64,000 nt of DNA from contig NZ_LR792632.1 of the NCBI RefSeq assembly GCF_902827225.1, forward strand, positions 1,073,030 through 1,137,029, written 5' to 3'. Shown here piece by piece: positions 1-9,789 of this stretch. The notes under the pieces were generated by a model. It was not told where the DNA came from. It saw only the letters and a list, made by a program, of their open reading frames with translations, and did no database searches. A program made the translations under genes and the position numbers. Origin of the DNA: Methanocaldococcus lauensis. GTDB taxonomy: Archaea > AGJL01 > Methanococci > Methanococcales > Methanocaldococcaceae. Numbering within the stretch: the stretch's first letter is position 1; each line of letters starts with the position of its first letter.

Positions 1-1101
1 ATTAGCCCCATGAATTCCACCAGTAACTTCTCCACAAGCAAACAATCCCTCTATATTAGTTTCACATTTTTCATTAATTCTCAAACCTCCCATAAAATGA
101 TGAGCGGTTGGAGAAACTATCATAGGCTCCTTTCTAATATCAATTCCAATCTTTAAAAATTGTTTAAGCATTGTCTCTAATTTTTTCTCAATAACTTCGT
201 TAGGTAAGTGGGATACATCCAAATAAACTCCTCCATTAACTCCTCTACCTTCCTGAATCTCTTTATAAATAGCTCTTGCAACTATATCCCTTGTAGATAA
301 CTCCATCCTTTCCTTGTCATATCTTGCCATAAATCTTTCTTTATTTTTGTTATATAGTATTCCTCCTTCTCCCCTTACCGCCTCTGTAACTAAGATTCCT
401 GAACCTACTATACCAGTTGGATGAAATTGAACCATTTCCATATCTATAAGTTCAGCTCCTTCATTATATGCTATAGCAAATCCATCTCCAACCTTTTGAA
501 TAGGATTTGATGTTACAGGATAGAGTTGTCCAGCTCCTCCAGTTGCCAATATTGTTGCCTTGGCAAATATTGGAAATATATCTCCAGTTTTCAAATCTAA
601 AAAAATAGCTCCATAGCATCTATTATTATTTACAATTAACTTTATTGCCATAACATCCTCTAAGATTTTAATCCTTTCAAATTTTGATATATATTCCATC
701 AAACCTCTCATTATTTCATGTCCAGTTCTATCTCCACAGTAACATGTTCTATTAAAACTCTGCCCTCCAAAAGGTCTCTGAGCTATAAAACCATTTTCAT
801 CCCTATCAAATAGACAGCCAAACTTTTCTAAGTTTAAAAGTTCCTTAGGAGCATTTTTTACTAATATTTCTACCAACTTTGGATTATTTATAAATCCTCC
901 ACCTTTTACTGTATCATAAAAATGCTTTTTAAAACTGTCCTTTGGATTAAATACTGCATTATAACCTCCTTCAGCCATTACTGTGCATCCACTTTTTCCA
1001 AATAATCCTTTTACTGCTATTATGACATCTTTATTTCTACATTCTATTGCCGCTCTAACTGCTGAACCTCCTCCACCTATAATTAGAATATCAGTTTTCA
1101 T
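1..1101 (-). CDS. tfrA: Fumarate reductase (CoM/CoB) flavoprotein subunit, 5' part
   Basis: This is the first 367 codons of an FAD-binding subunit of the succinate dehydrogenase/fumarate reductase family; the rest lies left of the window. I translated it directly. It starts MKTDILIIGGGGSAVRAA, a Rossmann FAD site, and carries HPTG in the context MVQFHPTG plus a GGLRIN and ACGEVTGG-like segment near the window edge, all typical of FrdA/SdhA. In methanogens the family member TfrA reduces fumarate with CoM-SH and CoB-SH and yields the heterodisulfide; assignment to TfrA rather than aspartate oxidase is inferred from the organism. The ATG at 1099-1101 has a GGTGAT ribosome site just upstream. It is divergent from the UPF0201 gene across about 107 bp. 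Confidence 0.88.
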   Translation of the reverse strand, partial: MKTDILIIGGGGSAVRAAIECRNKDVIIAVKGLFGKSGCTVMAEGGYNAVFNPKDSFKKHFYDTVKGGGFINNPKLVEILVKNAPKELLNLEKFGCLFDRDENGFIAQRPFGGQSFNRTCYCGDRTGHEIMRGLMEYISKFERIKILEDVMAIKLIVNNNRCYGAIFLDLKTGDIFPIFAKATILATGGAGQLYPVTSNPIQKVGDGFAIAYNEGAELIDMEMVQFHPTGIVGSGILVTEAVRGEGGILYNKNKERFMARYDKERMELSTRDIVARAIYKEIQEGRGVNGGVYLDVSHLPNEVIEKKLETMLKQFLKIGIDIRKEPMIVSPTAHHFMGGLRINEKCETNIEGLFACGEVTGGIHGAN

Positions 1102-1208
1102 CTTATCACCAACAATAAGATTAAGGATAAATAAACATAAATAAGTTATCTAAGTTTATATTTATCAAACAAAAAATAGAAAATAAATGAAATTTTTAGG
1201 GTGAAATA

Positions 1209-1673
1209 ATGGAAGTCATAATTAAAGCAAAGGTAAAGCCAACTGAAGATAAATATAAAGTTAAAAAGGCAATATTAAACATATTTCCAAAGGCAAAACT
1301 TAATTTTGTTAAAGGAGAGGATGAATTTGGTAAGTGGGAAGGAGTTACTAAGAATGTAGAGAAATTTAAAGAAATTTTGAGACGGCAGGCAATTTTAGAC
1401 ACCGCAAGAATGGTTTTAGAAAAAGGAATTATGGAAAGTTCAACTAAATTTTACTTAAATAAGCAAGCTGCCTATGTAGGGACGGTAAATTTTGACATAG
1501 ATACACATGGAGGGATTTTTGTAAAAATAGTTGCTGATAAAAATGAAGATATTATGAAAATTATAAAAGACATTGCTCCAAGAACAAAAGGAGGAGTTAT
1601 AATTAATGAGGATGAATTAGAAACTGTAGAAGAAACTAATAATACAGAAACTGAATTTAAAAAGAGTGAATAA
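1209..1673 (+). CDS. UPF0201 family protein (putative RNA-binding)
   Basis: This 154-residue protein matches the archaeal UPF0201/DUF54 family in length and in its core (GKWEGVTKNVEKF, LRRQAILDTAR). Family members fold like ribosomal protein L5 or RNA-binding domains and are thought to bind RNA, but no reaction is established. The C-terminal 20 residues are a charged, low-complexity tail rich in E, T and N. The ATG has a GGTGA site 5 bases upstream. A T/A-rich box around 1153-1163 is a plausible promoter. The gene runs convergent with the 447-residue gene, leaving about 30 bases between stops. Confidence 0.85.
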   Translation: MEVIIKAKVKPTEDKYKVKKAILNIFPKAKLNFVKGEDEFGKWEGVTKNVEKFKEILRRQAILDTARMVLEKGIMESSTKFYLNKQAAYVGTVNFDIDTHGGIFVKIVADKNEDIMKIIKDIAPRTKGGVIINEDELETVEETNNTETEFKKSE

Positions 1674-1702
1674 ATATTGAATCAAATTTTAAGATTATTG
1701 AT

Positions 1703-3046
1703 TTACTGTTTTAAAGCTTTCTTCTTCTTATATTCAATACATACTTTCCCAATGTATATTCCAAGAATTATAACAGATACCATTATCCAAAAATTTAGTG
1801 GAAATCCTAATATTTTAAAATGTTCTAAGATTTCCTCTTTTCCAGAAGTTATTAATAAGACATGAGTAGCCTCTAAGGCATAGACACCAAAGATTCCAAT
1901 TTCAAGAACTTCCATTGCCTCTCCTATAGCTACTTGATATTTTGTGTTTTCAGCTAATTGGTTTGCTATATTTCTCTCCAAATCTTCTGATATCGTTGTT
2001 AGTAATCTTGTTAAACTTGTAGCCAATTTTTCATTACTTTCTAAGATATTCTCTATTTCGATGATTCTATAAACAAGTCGTTTTATTTTTCTTTCTGCCT
2101 CAACCTTTTCTAAGAGCATTAGGTCAAAATCTCCAAAGTTAGGAGGGTAGTTATTATCTAACAATTCAATAATCTCTTTTAAATATCCACAGACAATTTC
2201 TATAACTGACAGTTCTCTATCTATTCTACTTAACTCTCCTCTAATATCTCCAATTTCTTCCAAATTTATGCCTGATTCGAGAGTTCTACTTATAATTTCT
2301 AACTTTGAGGCAATGCTGTTTAATTTATAAAATAAATCTCTTGAAACTCCTGTAATACTCCTTATGAATGGATAATAGCATATAAATCTCTCAAACTTCT
2401 CTGGATTTGGACTTGAAATTAATATACCAAAATCCCCAAAGATTATTAAACTATCATCTATATTAATAATATTTTTTACTTGACCTACAACTTGATTAAT
2501 TTCTGGTAAAGATTCCTCAGTAATGTTTATTTTTGTCTCTGTTAAAATTGTAACATGTTTATAAACCTTTAATTCTCCATATAAAGTTTCTAAGAGATAC
2601 CTTTGAGATGCCGCTATTAGATGGGACATTATTCTTGAAGATGTTAATATTAAGTCAGGCAAAATAAAGGATAAATAATCTAAACTTATAAACTCCTCTT
2701 CATCCTCTGCCTTAAAAATTTCTGAGGAATATATGCATCTTCCAAGGTAATCAACATATACAAAAAAATCTTTTTTTGCATCTCCTCTTATTTCAGCAGT
2801 AAATTTTACAGATGTTTCTGGAATGAAATCAATAATATTTACTGTTGTTTGATATTCAGATGTTTCAAAAATAGGTTTATTTATTACTTCTCTATTTTTT
2901 GAAGTTGTAAAATATTTTATTCTCTTTTTTTGATACTCCTTTAATGTAATTCTATCAATAAATTCAGTCATATAGTTTTTACCAAATGGAATCCACTCTG
3001 TTAAAATCACTTTTGGTTTCTTTATCTTTACAATTTTGTATCCCAT
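1703..3046 (-). CDS. Unrecognised protein with two C-terminal membrane helices
   Basis: I do not recognise this 447-residue protein. The first 230 residues look like a mixed alpha/beta soluble domain. Residues about 235-375 are almost all charged helix with coiled-coil character ([37 protein letters not shown]). Two hydrophobic helices follow, at about 380-400 and 417-437, then a KKKK tail. Long helix plus two C-terminal membrane helices resembles the CorA or RMD1/DUF155 layout, but no GMN motif lies between the helices, so ion transport is not claimed. It starts at an ATG with GAAGGT upstream and overlaps the end of the preceding gene by 19 bases, so the two are probably translated from one message. 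Confidence 0.75.
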   Translation of the reverse strand: MGYKIVKIKKPKVILTEWIPFGKNYMTEFIDRITLKEYQKKRIKYFTTSKNREVINKPIFETSEYQTTVNIIDFIPETSVKFTAEIRGDAKKDFFVYVDYLGRCIYSSEIFKAEDEEEFISLDYLSFILPDLILTSSRIMSHLIAASQRYLLETLYGELKVYKHVTILTETKINITEESLPEINQVVGQVKNIINIDDSLIIFGDFGILISSPNPEKFERFICYYPFIRSITGVSRDLFYKLNSIASKLEIISRTLESGINLEEIGDIRGELSRIDRELSVIEIVCGYLKEIIELLDNNYPPNFGDFDLMLLEKVEAERKIKRLVYRIIEIENILESNEKLATSLTRLLTTISEDLERNIANQLAENTKYQVAIGEAMEVLEIGIFGVYALEATHVLLITSGKEEILEHFKILGFPLNFWIMVSVIILGIYIGKVCIEYKKKKALKQ

Positions 3047-3552
3047 AATGATACCTTCATCTTATATTCTCTTGATTTATACTTAATTTTTTTAATCTTA
3101 GTAATATTTATTTCAATATTATTTCCATCTTTTGATTTTATAATTATACCATTGTCAGTAATCTCAATATCTTTTATTTTACCATCATCTTCTAAGAGAG
3201 CTCTATCTATAACCTCTTTGTCTTCAACATTAAATTTATATTCAATTTTTTTTCCAATGCTATAACCAACTACAAAATCATTTACTCCTATAACTGATAA
3301 AAGAATTTCATTTAAATATCCATTGTCTAATAGAAAATTTATGTCCTTTAACGCTTCATAGGAGATATTTATAAATTTTATTTTATCGTTCCATATAAAG
3401 GGAGTAGGAGCATAGTCATAATCTTTAAAAACATTTAATTTTATAAAATAATATATTAAAGTTAATAAAACTATCTGCCTTAAACCTTTTTTCCTATCAC
3501 CATTTGTCAGTAAATTAACAATATAATGTATTTTTTGCTGATTTTCATTCAT
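3028..3552 (-). CDS. Unrecognised 174-residue protein, partner of the membrane protein gene
   Basis: This gene has no family that I can name. The N-terminus ([33 protein letters not shown]) is helical and could be a winged-helix-like or membrane-proximal segment; the C-terminal half alternates short beta strands with lysine and isoleucine-rich stretches ([17 protein letters not shown]). The start was moved from a GTG at 3561 to the ATG at 3552, because that GTG forms part of a GTGGT ribosome site. It follows the ThpR gene at once and overlaps the downstream 447-residue gene by 19 bases, which argues that it is a real gene acting with that protein. Confidence 0.7.
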   Translation of the reverse strand: MNENQQKIHYIVNLLTNGDRKKGLRQIVLLTLIYYFIKLNVFKDYDYAPTPFIWNDKIKFINISYEALKDINFLLDNGYLNEILLSVIGVNDFVVGYSIGKKIEYKFNVEDKEVIDRALLEDDGKIKDIEITDNGIIIKSKDGNNIEINITKIKKIKYKSREYKMKVSLWDTKL

Positions 3553-3554
3553 TA

Positions 3555-4076
3555 CTACCACTCTTTAATGACTTCATATATTGGTCCACTTGGTGTTAAT
3601 GTTGATTTATACAACTTTAATTTTTTAGCCTCAAATTCACCAAAATCAATATCTTTAAATTTCTCAATTTTATCTTTTAGTTGTTTCTTATTTTCAATAA
3701 ATTTAACTCTACCTATTGTTAAATGAGGAACATATTCCCTCTCTTTTTTAAATCCCAAGTTTGCCAGTTTTTTATCAACATCTTCAAAAATTTTTATAAG
3801 ATTATCTCCATAAGCCCCAATCCATATAACTCTTATATAATTCATATTTGGAAAGACATTAAGTTGATTTAATTTTATTTTTATAGGTTTGATTGATAAA
3901 TCCAAATCTAATATTTCATTCAGTAAATTTTCATCAACGTCTCCTAAGAATTTTACTGTTATATGTAAATTTTCCTTTTCAACTAATTTTATTCCTTTCA
4001 TTTTTATCTGTTTTTGGAAATTGGCTATTTTTTCTTTTAACTCTTCTGGAATATCTATCGCTATAAATAATCTCAT
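3555..4076 (-). CDS. thpR: RNA 2',3'-cyclic phosphodiesterase (2'-5' RNA ligase family)
   Basis: This 173-residue protein of the 2H phosphoesterase superfamily has the two catalytic HxT motifs in the expected places: HIT at residues 38-40 and HLT at 118-120, the second in HLTIGRVKF. Family enzymes open 2',3'-cyclic phosphate ends of RNA and can join tRNA halves with 2'-5' bonds in vitro. Length is normal for the family. The ATG has GTGATAAA upstream. It sits between the zinc-ribbon gene and the unknown gene pair, all on the same strand with almost no spacing, which suggests one operon of four genes. Confidence 0.93.
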   Translation of the reverse strand: MRLFIAIDIPEELKEKIANFQKQIKMKGIKLVEKENLHITVKFLGDVDENLLNEILDLDLSIKPIKIKLNQLNVFPNMNYIRVIWIGAYGDNLIKIFEDVDKKLANLGFKKEREYVPHLTIGRVKFIENKKQLKDKIEKFKDIDFGEFEAKKLKLYKSTLTPSGPIYEVIKEW

Positions 4077-4085
4077 TTTATCACT

Positions 4086-4238
4086 TTAATATCTTAATAG
4101 TATTGGAATCCCTTCAATTATATCATAAACTCTCTTACACTTTTTACATACTAACTTATTTTTATCTTTATCTAAATATAACTCTCCCTTACAATAAGGA
4201 CATTGGAATATATCTATATATTTTTCAATCCAGTTCAT
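4086..4238 (-). CDS. Zinc-ribbon mini-protein, Trm112-like
   Basis: This 50-residue protein has two zinc knuckles, CPYC at residues 13-16 and CKKC at 31-34, followed by VYDIIEGIPILL, the typical end of the Trm112/YcaR family. Trm112 proteins activate methyltransferases that act on tRNA, rRNA and release factor; that role is inferred. The open frame reaches 4355, but the upstream part is low-complexity and a strong GGTGGT ribosome site lies just before the ATG at 4236-4238, so the short start is used. It leads the run with thpR and the two unknown genes. Confidence 0.8.
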   Translation of the reverse strand: MNWIEKYIDIFQCPYCKGELYLDKDKNKLVCKKCKRVYDIIEGIPILLRY

Positions 4239-4834
4239 AAAACCACCGAGATTACTATAAATTCTTTTATAGAGTGATATCCATTCAGCTTTTAAAACTG
4301 ATAAATTAAATATAGAGAAGTATTTAAATATGTATTGAAAAAAATATAACGACAAAGAATAGAATACATATTGAATGGATTAAAAAAACAAACTAAAACT
4401 ACCGAAATCAAATGAATTCAAAAGAAATTTAAGAAACAAATTTTAGTATTAAACATTAAAAACGATTGATAGCAACCTAATATCTATCAATATATATCAT
4501 CCAATTGAAGGATGGATAATAAATAAATTAATCCGAATTACACAGAATTAAAGAGGTTTATGATAGAAAAATTGAATAAACGAAAGATGTATATAAATAG
4601 ATATTTCAATTGAAAGTTAGATAGGGCTAATTGGAATGAAATAATACAAAAAATTAGTTATAAAACGATAACGATTTTAGTTAATCTGCCTATATTTCAA
4701 TAACCTGTCCCATATGCGGGAGTAAAATGGAGTCCTAAAAGAGACAGGTCGTTTATTGTCCAAATTGTAAAAAGTAGTCTATAATCGCCTATATATTATC
4801 TATATCGGGAGAATCTCATAACTATAAAAACATT
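4239..4834. other. Gene-free stretch of about 600 bp
   Basis: No gene-like frame is seen. The left 400 bases are very A-rich and show nothing I can interpret. The right part holds a broken TnpB C-terminus, listed separately. The stretch lies between the thpR run and the ZIP transporter gene. Confidence 0.6.
4680..4800 (+). mobile_element. TnpB C-terminal remnant, repeat family A copy 1
   Basis: Translated on the + strand this reads TCPICGSKMES, a stop, then KRQVVYCPNCKK and, after a further stop, IIAYILSI. That is the zinc ribbon (CPxC...CPxC) and the following RuvC-like helix of an IS200/IS605-type TnpB, with stops inside, so it is a dead fragment. The block with ATGGAGTCCTAA recurs near 20150 on the + strand and, as ATGGAGTCTTAA, near 32510 on the other strand. 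The CCTGTC and GACAGG around it can pair. Confidence 0.6.
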
Positions 4835-5548
4835 TTAAACTTTAAAAAGTGTGATGAGAGTTACAAAGATATATCCTAACAGTATATATAAGAAAGATTT
4901 TTCTTTTTTATGCTCATAAATATGAGGAGATATTGTAAGAAATGTTCCTAAAAATACTCCTCCAGAAACTACCAATAGTGATTTTAAAGATATTTGAGAA
5001 AGATTATTTAATAATATTAAACCAACAATAGTTCCTATAACTGTTCCTAAGGATACAATAACTCCTGTAATTAATGGATTTTTATAAACAGCTTTTAATG
5101 GGGTCATTAATACAAAACCTGCTGGTAATTTATGCATTAGTATAGCAAAATATAGAGGAAGTCCAATATTACTAATGTAAGATATTGAAATTATTACTCC
5201 ATCTATAAAAGTATGTATGAAGAAAGATGTAGGATATAGAAATTTAATTTTAAATTCTTCTATTTCATTACATTCTAAGCAGTATTTTTTTGATAAGGGG
5301 CAGTATGAAAGATATTTTTCAATAATATAAACTAAACCCATTCCCAACACTACAAATATTTCAAATCCTTTAAAAACTGCCTTTGGAATTAATACTAATG
5401 TTGCAACTCCCAAAATAAATCCAAAAGATATTGCCTCTATTTCATATTTATATTTTAGTGAAACAGAATAGTATGCTAAAATCTCACCAAGGCACATAAT
5501 AATAAAACTCAAAACTGCAACAATTATAGGTATTTCAATGTTACTCAT
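4835..5548 (-). CDS. ZIP family metal transporter
   Basis: This 237-residue polytopic membrane protein has six to eight hydrophobic segments. The helix HTFIDGVIIS (H112, D116) and the later HKLPAGF (H139) match the metal-binding helices of ZIP transporters (HxxxD and HxxPEG-like). Such proteins take up Zn2+ or related divalent metals. A cytosolic loop holds three cysteines (residues 83, 90, 93), which may bind metal. Substrate cannot be fixed from sequence. It stands alone, divergent from mtd over about 130 bp of A/T-rich sequence that must hold both promoters. Confidence 0.85.
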   Translation of the reverse strand: MSNIEIPIIVAVLSFIIMCLGEILAYYSVSLKYKYEIEAISFGFILGVATLVLIPKAVFKGFEIFVVLGMGLVYIIEKYLSYCPLSKKYCLECNEIEEFKIKFLYPTSFFIHTFIDGVIISISYISNIGLPLYFAILMHKLPAGFVLMTPLKAVYKNPLITGVIVSLGTVIGTIVGLILLNNLSQISLKSLLVVSGGVFLGTFLTISPHIYEHKKEKSFLYILLGYIFVTLITLFKV

Positions 5549-5677
5549 AATAATCCCATATTTATTAAAATTTTTAATATTGTCTATTAATAATAGTAAT
5601 ATATATTATTTTTAATAAGAAAGGCTACATAGAAAATATATAGAGAATAGAAAATATAAAAATTAATGGGTGAAACT

Positions 5678-6511
5678 TTGGTAGTAAAAATAGGAGTAAT
5701 AAAATGTGGGAATTTAGGTATAAGTCCAATGATTGACTTAGCGTTAGATGAAAGAGCTGATAGGAAAGATATAGCCGTTAGAGTGTTAGGTAGTGGGGCT
5801 AAGATGGATCCTGAATCAGTTGAAGAAGTTACAAATAAGATGGTTAATGAAATTAAGCCAGACATTATTATATATGTAGGTCCAAATCCAGGGGCTCCTG
5901 GACCAAAGAAAGCAAGAGAAATATTAAGTAAGAGTGGAATTCCATCAGTAATAGTTGGAGATGCTCCTGGATTGAAAGTTAAGGACGAGATGGAACAGCA
6001 GGGATTAGGATATATAATAATAAAATGCGATGCGATGATTGGAGCTAGAAGAGAGTTTTTAGACCCTGTAGAAGTAGCGATGTTTAATTCAGACATTTTA
6101 AGAATCATTGGAGGTACTGGAGCTTTAAGGATTGTCCAAAATGCAATTGATGAAATGATTACTGCAATAAAAGAAGGAAAACATGTAGAATTACCAAGAA
6201 TAGTTATTAATGAAGAGAAAGCAGTTGAAGCAATGGAATTTACTAATCCTTACGCGAAGGCAAAGGCGATGGCAGCCTTCGTTATCGCTGAAAAAGTAGC
6301 TGATGTAGATGTTAAAGGATGCTTTATGATAAAAGATGCAGAGAGATATATTCCTATCGTAGCATCTGCCCATGAAATGTTGAGGTATGCGGCTAAGTTA
6401 GTTGATGAGGCAAGAGAGTTAGAAAAAGCTATGGATGCAGTTAGTAGAAAACCACACGCATCAGATGGAAGAATATTAAGCAAGAAAAAATTAATGGAGA
6501 AACCTCAATAA
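5678..6511 (+). CDS. mtd: F420-dependent methylene-tetrahydromethanopterin dehydrogenase
   Basis: Mtd interconverts methenyl- and methylene-H4MPT with coenzyme F420, a central step in CO2 reduction to methane. The protein is recognised along its full length: VVKIGVIKCGNLG at the start, YVGPNPGAPGPKKARE, CDAMIGARREFLDPVE, and FTNPYAKAKAMAAF. I chose the TTG at 5678 because GGGTGA lies just upstream and homologues begin MVVKIG; an in-frame ATG at 5666 would add four residues and would itself overlap the ribosome site. The last 7 bases overlap the convergent srp19 gene. Confidence 0.95.
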   Translation: MVVKIGVIKCGNLGISPMIDLALDERADRKDIAVRVLGSGAKMDPESVEEVTNKMVNEIKPDIIIYVGPNPGAPGPKKAREILSKSGIPSVIVGDAPGLKVKDEMEQQGLGYIIIKCDAMIGARREFLDPVEVAMFNSDILRIIGGTGALRIVQNAIDEMITAIKEGKHVELPRIVINEEKAVEAMEFTNPYAKAKAMAAFVIAEKVADVDVKGCFMIKDAERYIPIVASAHEMLRYAAKLVDEARELEKAMDAVSRKPHASDGRILSKKKLMEKPQ

Positions 6512-6795
6512 TCCTTATTTTTTATTATTTTGCAAATTTCTTTTAATAACTTTAATTTATTTCCTTTGTAATCAACTTCTACACATCCACAAATCTCCCA
6601 ATGTTGTCTTGGATATCTCTTCTCTCTATAAATTTTAGGCTCTAAACCAAGTTTTTTTAAAGATCTTTCAATATCTCTTAAACAAGGATTCTCTATCGCT
6701 AAATTTTTTGGAACTCTTCTCCCTTCTCTTCTACTTTTGTTTTTATCAATATATGATGGCCAAATAATCACAAAATCACCTCTTACTAAATCCAT
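6505..6795 (-). CDS. srp19: Signal recognition particle 19 kDa protein
   Basis: SRP19 binds the GNAR tetraloops of 7S RNA helices 6 and 8 and helps SRP54 to bind. The 96-residue protein shows the family features WPSYIDKNKSRREGRRVPK and KRYPRQHWEICGCVEVDY. The open frame extends upstream to 6861, but that part is hydrophobic noise over the corA C-terminus, so the ATG at 6795 is used. It overlaps the corA stop by 10 bases, so the two are probably translationally coupled, and it overlaps mtd tail to tail by 7 bases. Confidence 0.93.
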   Translation of the reverse strand: MDLVRGDFVIIWPSYIDKNKSRREGRRVPKNLAIENPCLRDIERSLKKLGLEPKIYREKRYPRQHWEICGCVEVDYKGNKLKLLKEICKIIKNKDY

Positions 6796-7739
6796 CCTGA
6801 CCTTTTGAATATATACACAAATATTATAATAATAATAATCATTAAAGATAATATAATCCAAAAACCATCTGGATTATTTGCTAATGGTAAATAGGAAAAG
6901 TTCATTCCATATATTCCAGTAATCCACATCGGAACAGCAAAAATTGTAGTAACCATAGTCAGAATTTTCATAATTTGGTTCATCTTTATATTCTCCAACG
7001 ATAAAGTTATGTCCATCATAGAAGTTAAAACTTCTCTATAGGTTACAGACATATCTATTAACTGCAAAGTGTCGTAGTATAAATCTTCAAAATTTTCTCT
7101 ATCTTCTTTTGTAGTTATTGGTAAATACTTTCTTTTTAATATAACTAAGACATCTCTATTAGCAATTAAAGATTTGTTAAAATAAACTAATGTTTTTCTT
7201 AAACTAAGTATATCTTCCATAACCTCTCTATCATACCCTACCAACACTTTATCCTCCAACTCTTCTAATTCTTCCTCTAAACTAATCAAAATCCTCGAAA
7301 AACTTCTCGTTATTTCATTCAGTATGTTGTATAATAAAAAACCAATACCTCTTTCAAATATAACCTTCGGCTTTCTTGTTAATATCAACTTGTGTAATCT
7401 TCCAATAGCTTTTATTTTATTTGTATGTATCGTCAATAATATATTATCTTTGATAAAAATACCTAAAGAAGTTGTGGTAATATCCTCTTCAAATAATGGA
7501 GCTTTGTAGATAATTAAATAGTAATCTTCATTTTCCTCAACTCTGGGGATTTCTTGCTCATCTAAACCTATATACAACTCAGATACTTCTATACCTATTT
7601 TTTTAGAAAGTTTATAAATTTCTTCATCATTAGGATTGTAACAATCAATCCAAATAAGTTTGTAATTCTCTAAATTGAGATCATCAAATTTTACTTCCAC
7701 AATACTACCATCCTTTGATATTCCCATTACTGTAATCAT
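6786..7739 (-). CDS. corA: CorA-type Mg2+/Co2+ channel
   Basis: This 317-residue protein has the CorA layout: a long cytosolic N-terminal domain, a long stalk helix, then two membrane helices at the C-terminus, with the signature YGMN at residues 277-280 closing the first. The loop NFSYLPLANNPDG and a basic tail follow. CorA pentamers carry Mg2+, and some carry Co2+ or Ni2+. The start overlaps the stop of the upstream DUF373 gene (ATGA type), and the end overlaps srp19, giving a tight three-gene operon. Confidence 0.94.
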   Translation of the reverse strand: MITVMGISKDGSIVEVKFDDLNLENYKLIWIDCYNPNDEEIYKLSKKIGIEVSELYIGLDEQEIPRVEENEDYYLIIYKAPLFEEDITTTSLGIFIKDNILLTIHTNKIKAIGRLHKLILTRKPKVIFERGIGFLLYNILNEITRSFSRILISLEEELEELEDKVLVGYDREVMEDILSLRKTLVYFNKSLIANRDVLVILKRKYLPITTKEDRENFEDLYYDTLQLIDMSVTYREVLTSMMDITLSLENIKMNQIMKILTMVTTIFAVPMWITGIYGMNFSYLPLANNPDGFWIILSLMIIIIIIFVYIFKRSGWI

Positions 7740-8815
7740 AATTTTGCCCTATTTTTATTGTTTGATTTGGTGAATAAGATAACAGAAAGGATAATTATAA
7801 TTGATATATAAACTATTATTTCAAGAACGAATGTAATAAATTCAATATTACCTAACAGATAGTTACCACCACTTATAATTAATTCTCTTGCAATAAATAT
7901 GCATATTAAATAGAAGAAATACTTTTTGAAAATCTCTAAAATTTCATTATCAGAGTGTATAACACTGTCTATAAACTTTCCAACCATTAAAACTATTAGT
8001 GATAAAGTTAAAAAATTCACAAAATGTAGGAAAAATTTTCCAATGAGTAGGTTAAGTTCTTTTATTTGATGAATTAAACTTATAGAGTAGGTAAGTCCTA
8101 TAATTAGTATAAACAAGGAAATAGTTGCAGAGATTGGAAATATTCTCCCTATTGAAAACTCTTCTTTCTTTTTAATTTTTTCATAAAGTAACTTTCTAAC
8201 TCCTAAACCTTCTGATAGTATGTAAAGTCCTAATATTCCTACAACAATTCTCCAACCAATGTCTGCAAATATTGCATAAAGCAACAATGAAAATCCAACA
8301 AACGATAAAATTAGTGGAATGTATTCTTCCATTGTCTTTTTTATAAATTCTTGAATTAAATAGTATGTAGATTCTAAGGTTTCACTCTGTTTAACAATAA
8401 TCCTCTTTTTCCAAACAAAAACATCTTTTGATTCTAAATATTTTAAAATTAACTCATCTTCCTTACCATCAGAAACCAAGTAAATAAAATCTGGATTATA
8501 CAAATAAAGAATAAAATCAATCTGTTCCTTTAATCTTAAAGCACATTCTTCTGACTCAACATTCACATCTCCTGATATCGTAACTATTTCAACATTTTTT
8601 CCAGAACTTTTTAATTCATCATAAATTTTAACACCCCCCAAAATTGCATTAACATCACTATCTCCGGGGTCTGCTAAACCTAATTTTATCAATGCCTTTA
8701 TATTTTCTTCTCTTCCCAATATAGGAGTATTTAATCCTGCCTTTCTTCCAATGTCATCATCAATATCAACAACAAGAACAAGATAATTTTTTATAGAGTT
8801 TTTTCTTTTTGTCAT
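7736..8815 (-). CDS. DUF373 family membrane protein
   Basis: This 359-residue protein belongs to archaeal DUF373. The soluble first half (to about residue 165) has YLVLVVDIDDDIGRKAGLNTP and GLADPGDSDVNAILGG, the most conserved family segments, with many acidic residues that could bind metal. The second half has about six membrane helices. No function is known to me. It starts 49 bases from the AEC carrier gene and overlaps corA, so a link to ion homeostasis can be guessed from context only. Confidence 0.88.
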   Translation of the reverse strand: MTKRKNSIKNYLVLVVDIDDDIGRKAGLNTPILGREENIKALIKLGLADPGDSDVNAILGGVKIYDELKSSGKNVEIVTISGDVNVESEECALRLKEQIDFILYLYNPDFIYLVSDGKEDELILKYLESKDVFVWKKRIIVKQSETLESTYYLIQEFIKKTMEEYIPLILSFVGFSLLLYAIFADIGWRIVVGILGLYILSEGLGVRKLLYEKIKKKEEFSIGRIFPISATISLFILIIGLTYSISLIHQIKELNLLIGKFFLHFVNFLTLSLIVLMVGKFIDSVIHSDNEILEIFKKYFFYLICIFIARELIISGGNYLLGNIEFITFVLEIIVYISIIIILSVILFTKSNNKNRAKL

Positions 8816-8864
8816 TTTAATCCCCTACATAATAAATTAAATATAGAACATTGAACAAAAAATA

Positions 8865-9779
8865 TTAACAGAGAATCCAATTCCAAAATGCTATAACCAA
8901 TAAAGATAAAGTTGTAGTTATAAATATAGAGGAGGCAATTAATTTAACATCTAATTCATACAATGTTCCTAAGACAAGGGACATCATTGCAGAGGGCATA
9001 GAGCTCTCAACTAATAAAACATTTCTATCTAATCCCTTTATATTGATTATCTCAGATAGTGTAAAAGATAATGTTGGAGAAATAATAAATCTAAATAAAG
9101 ATGCTATTAATCCCCAAAAGATTCCAAACTTTAAGGATTTTGGAGATAAAGATAAACCTAAGGACATCATAATTAAGGGAACAGTTGCAGAAGACAGATA
9201 ATTTAAAGATTTTAATAGAAAGTTAGGCAAATAGTTTAAATTAAAATTAAAAATTATTAATATTATGGAGAGAATTCCAGTCAAAAGGGGAGGGAACTTT
9301 ATCATCTCTTTTAAAACACTTTTATTTTTACTCTTTCCAAATCTTATTCCTACATAAGTGCCTAAAAGCATAGTGGCAAAAACACTCCCCAAGTCGCAAA
9401 ATATTGCCCTCGCCAACCCAATCTCTCCAAACATCCCTAAAATAACTGGATAACCTAAGAAACCTGTATTTCCAAGCATTGAGACCAATATTAATCCACC
9501 AAGTTTTTTATCCTCCAATTTAAATATATACTTTCCCAATAGATAAGATAATAATCCAACTAACATAAAAGAAATAAAAATAACCATTGGTAGTTTTAAA
9601 AAATTTAATATTTGATTAGAGGAAACATTTTTCATTATAGTTAAAAATATTGTTGAAGGCATTGCAAAGTAGATAACAATACTATTCAAAATTTTTGCAT
9701 GTTCTTCATTTAATATATTTAAAACTTTTGAGATATAGCCAACCATAATTAAAGTTAATATAATTAGAACTACATCCAT
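8865..9779 (-). CDS. Auxin efflux carrier (AEC) family permease
   Basis: This 304-residue protein has about ten membrane helices in the AEC pattern, with two similar halves: LNILNEEHAKILNSIVIYFAMPSTIF near the N-terminus and LLVESSMPSAMMSLVLGTLY near the C-terminus. AEC family members export auxin-like or carboxylic acids; in archaea the substrate is unknown. It lies between coaD and the DUF373 gene on the same strand, with 10 bases to coaD. Confidence 0.87.
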   Translation of the reverse strand: MDVVLIILTLIMVGYISKVLNILNEEHAKILNSIVIYFAMPSTIFLTIMKNVSSNQILNFLKLPMVIFISFMLVGLLSYLLGKYIFKLEDKKLGGLILVSMLGNTGFLGYPVILGMFGEIGLARAIFCDLGSVFATMLLGTYVGIRFGKSKNKSVLKEMIKFPPLLTGILSIILIIFNFNLNYLPNFLLKSLNYLSSATVPLIMMSLGLSLSPKSLKFGIFWGLIASLFRFIISPTLSFTLSEIINIKGLDRNVLLVESSMPSAMMSLVLGTLYELDVKLIASSIFITTTLSLLVIAFWNWILC

Positions 9780-9789
9780 AGTATCACAT

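Noticed and set aside
4239-4355. N-terminal extension of the zinc-ribbon protein
   Set aside because: The added 39 residues look like random A/T translation and a GGTGGT site lies before the inner ATG.
5587-6108. Minus-strand open frame of 173 codons over mtd
   Set aside because: It lies antisense to a fully recognised gene and has no homology or ribosome site.
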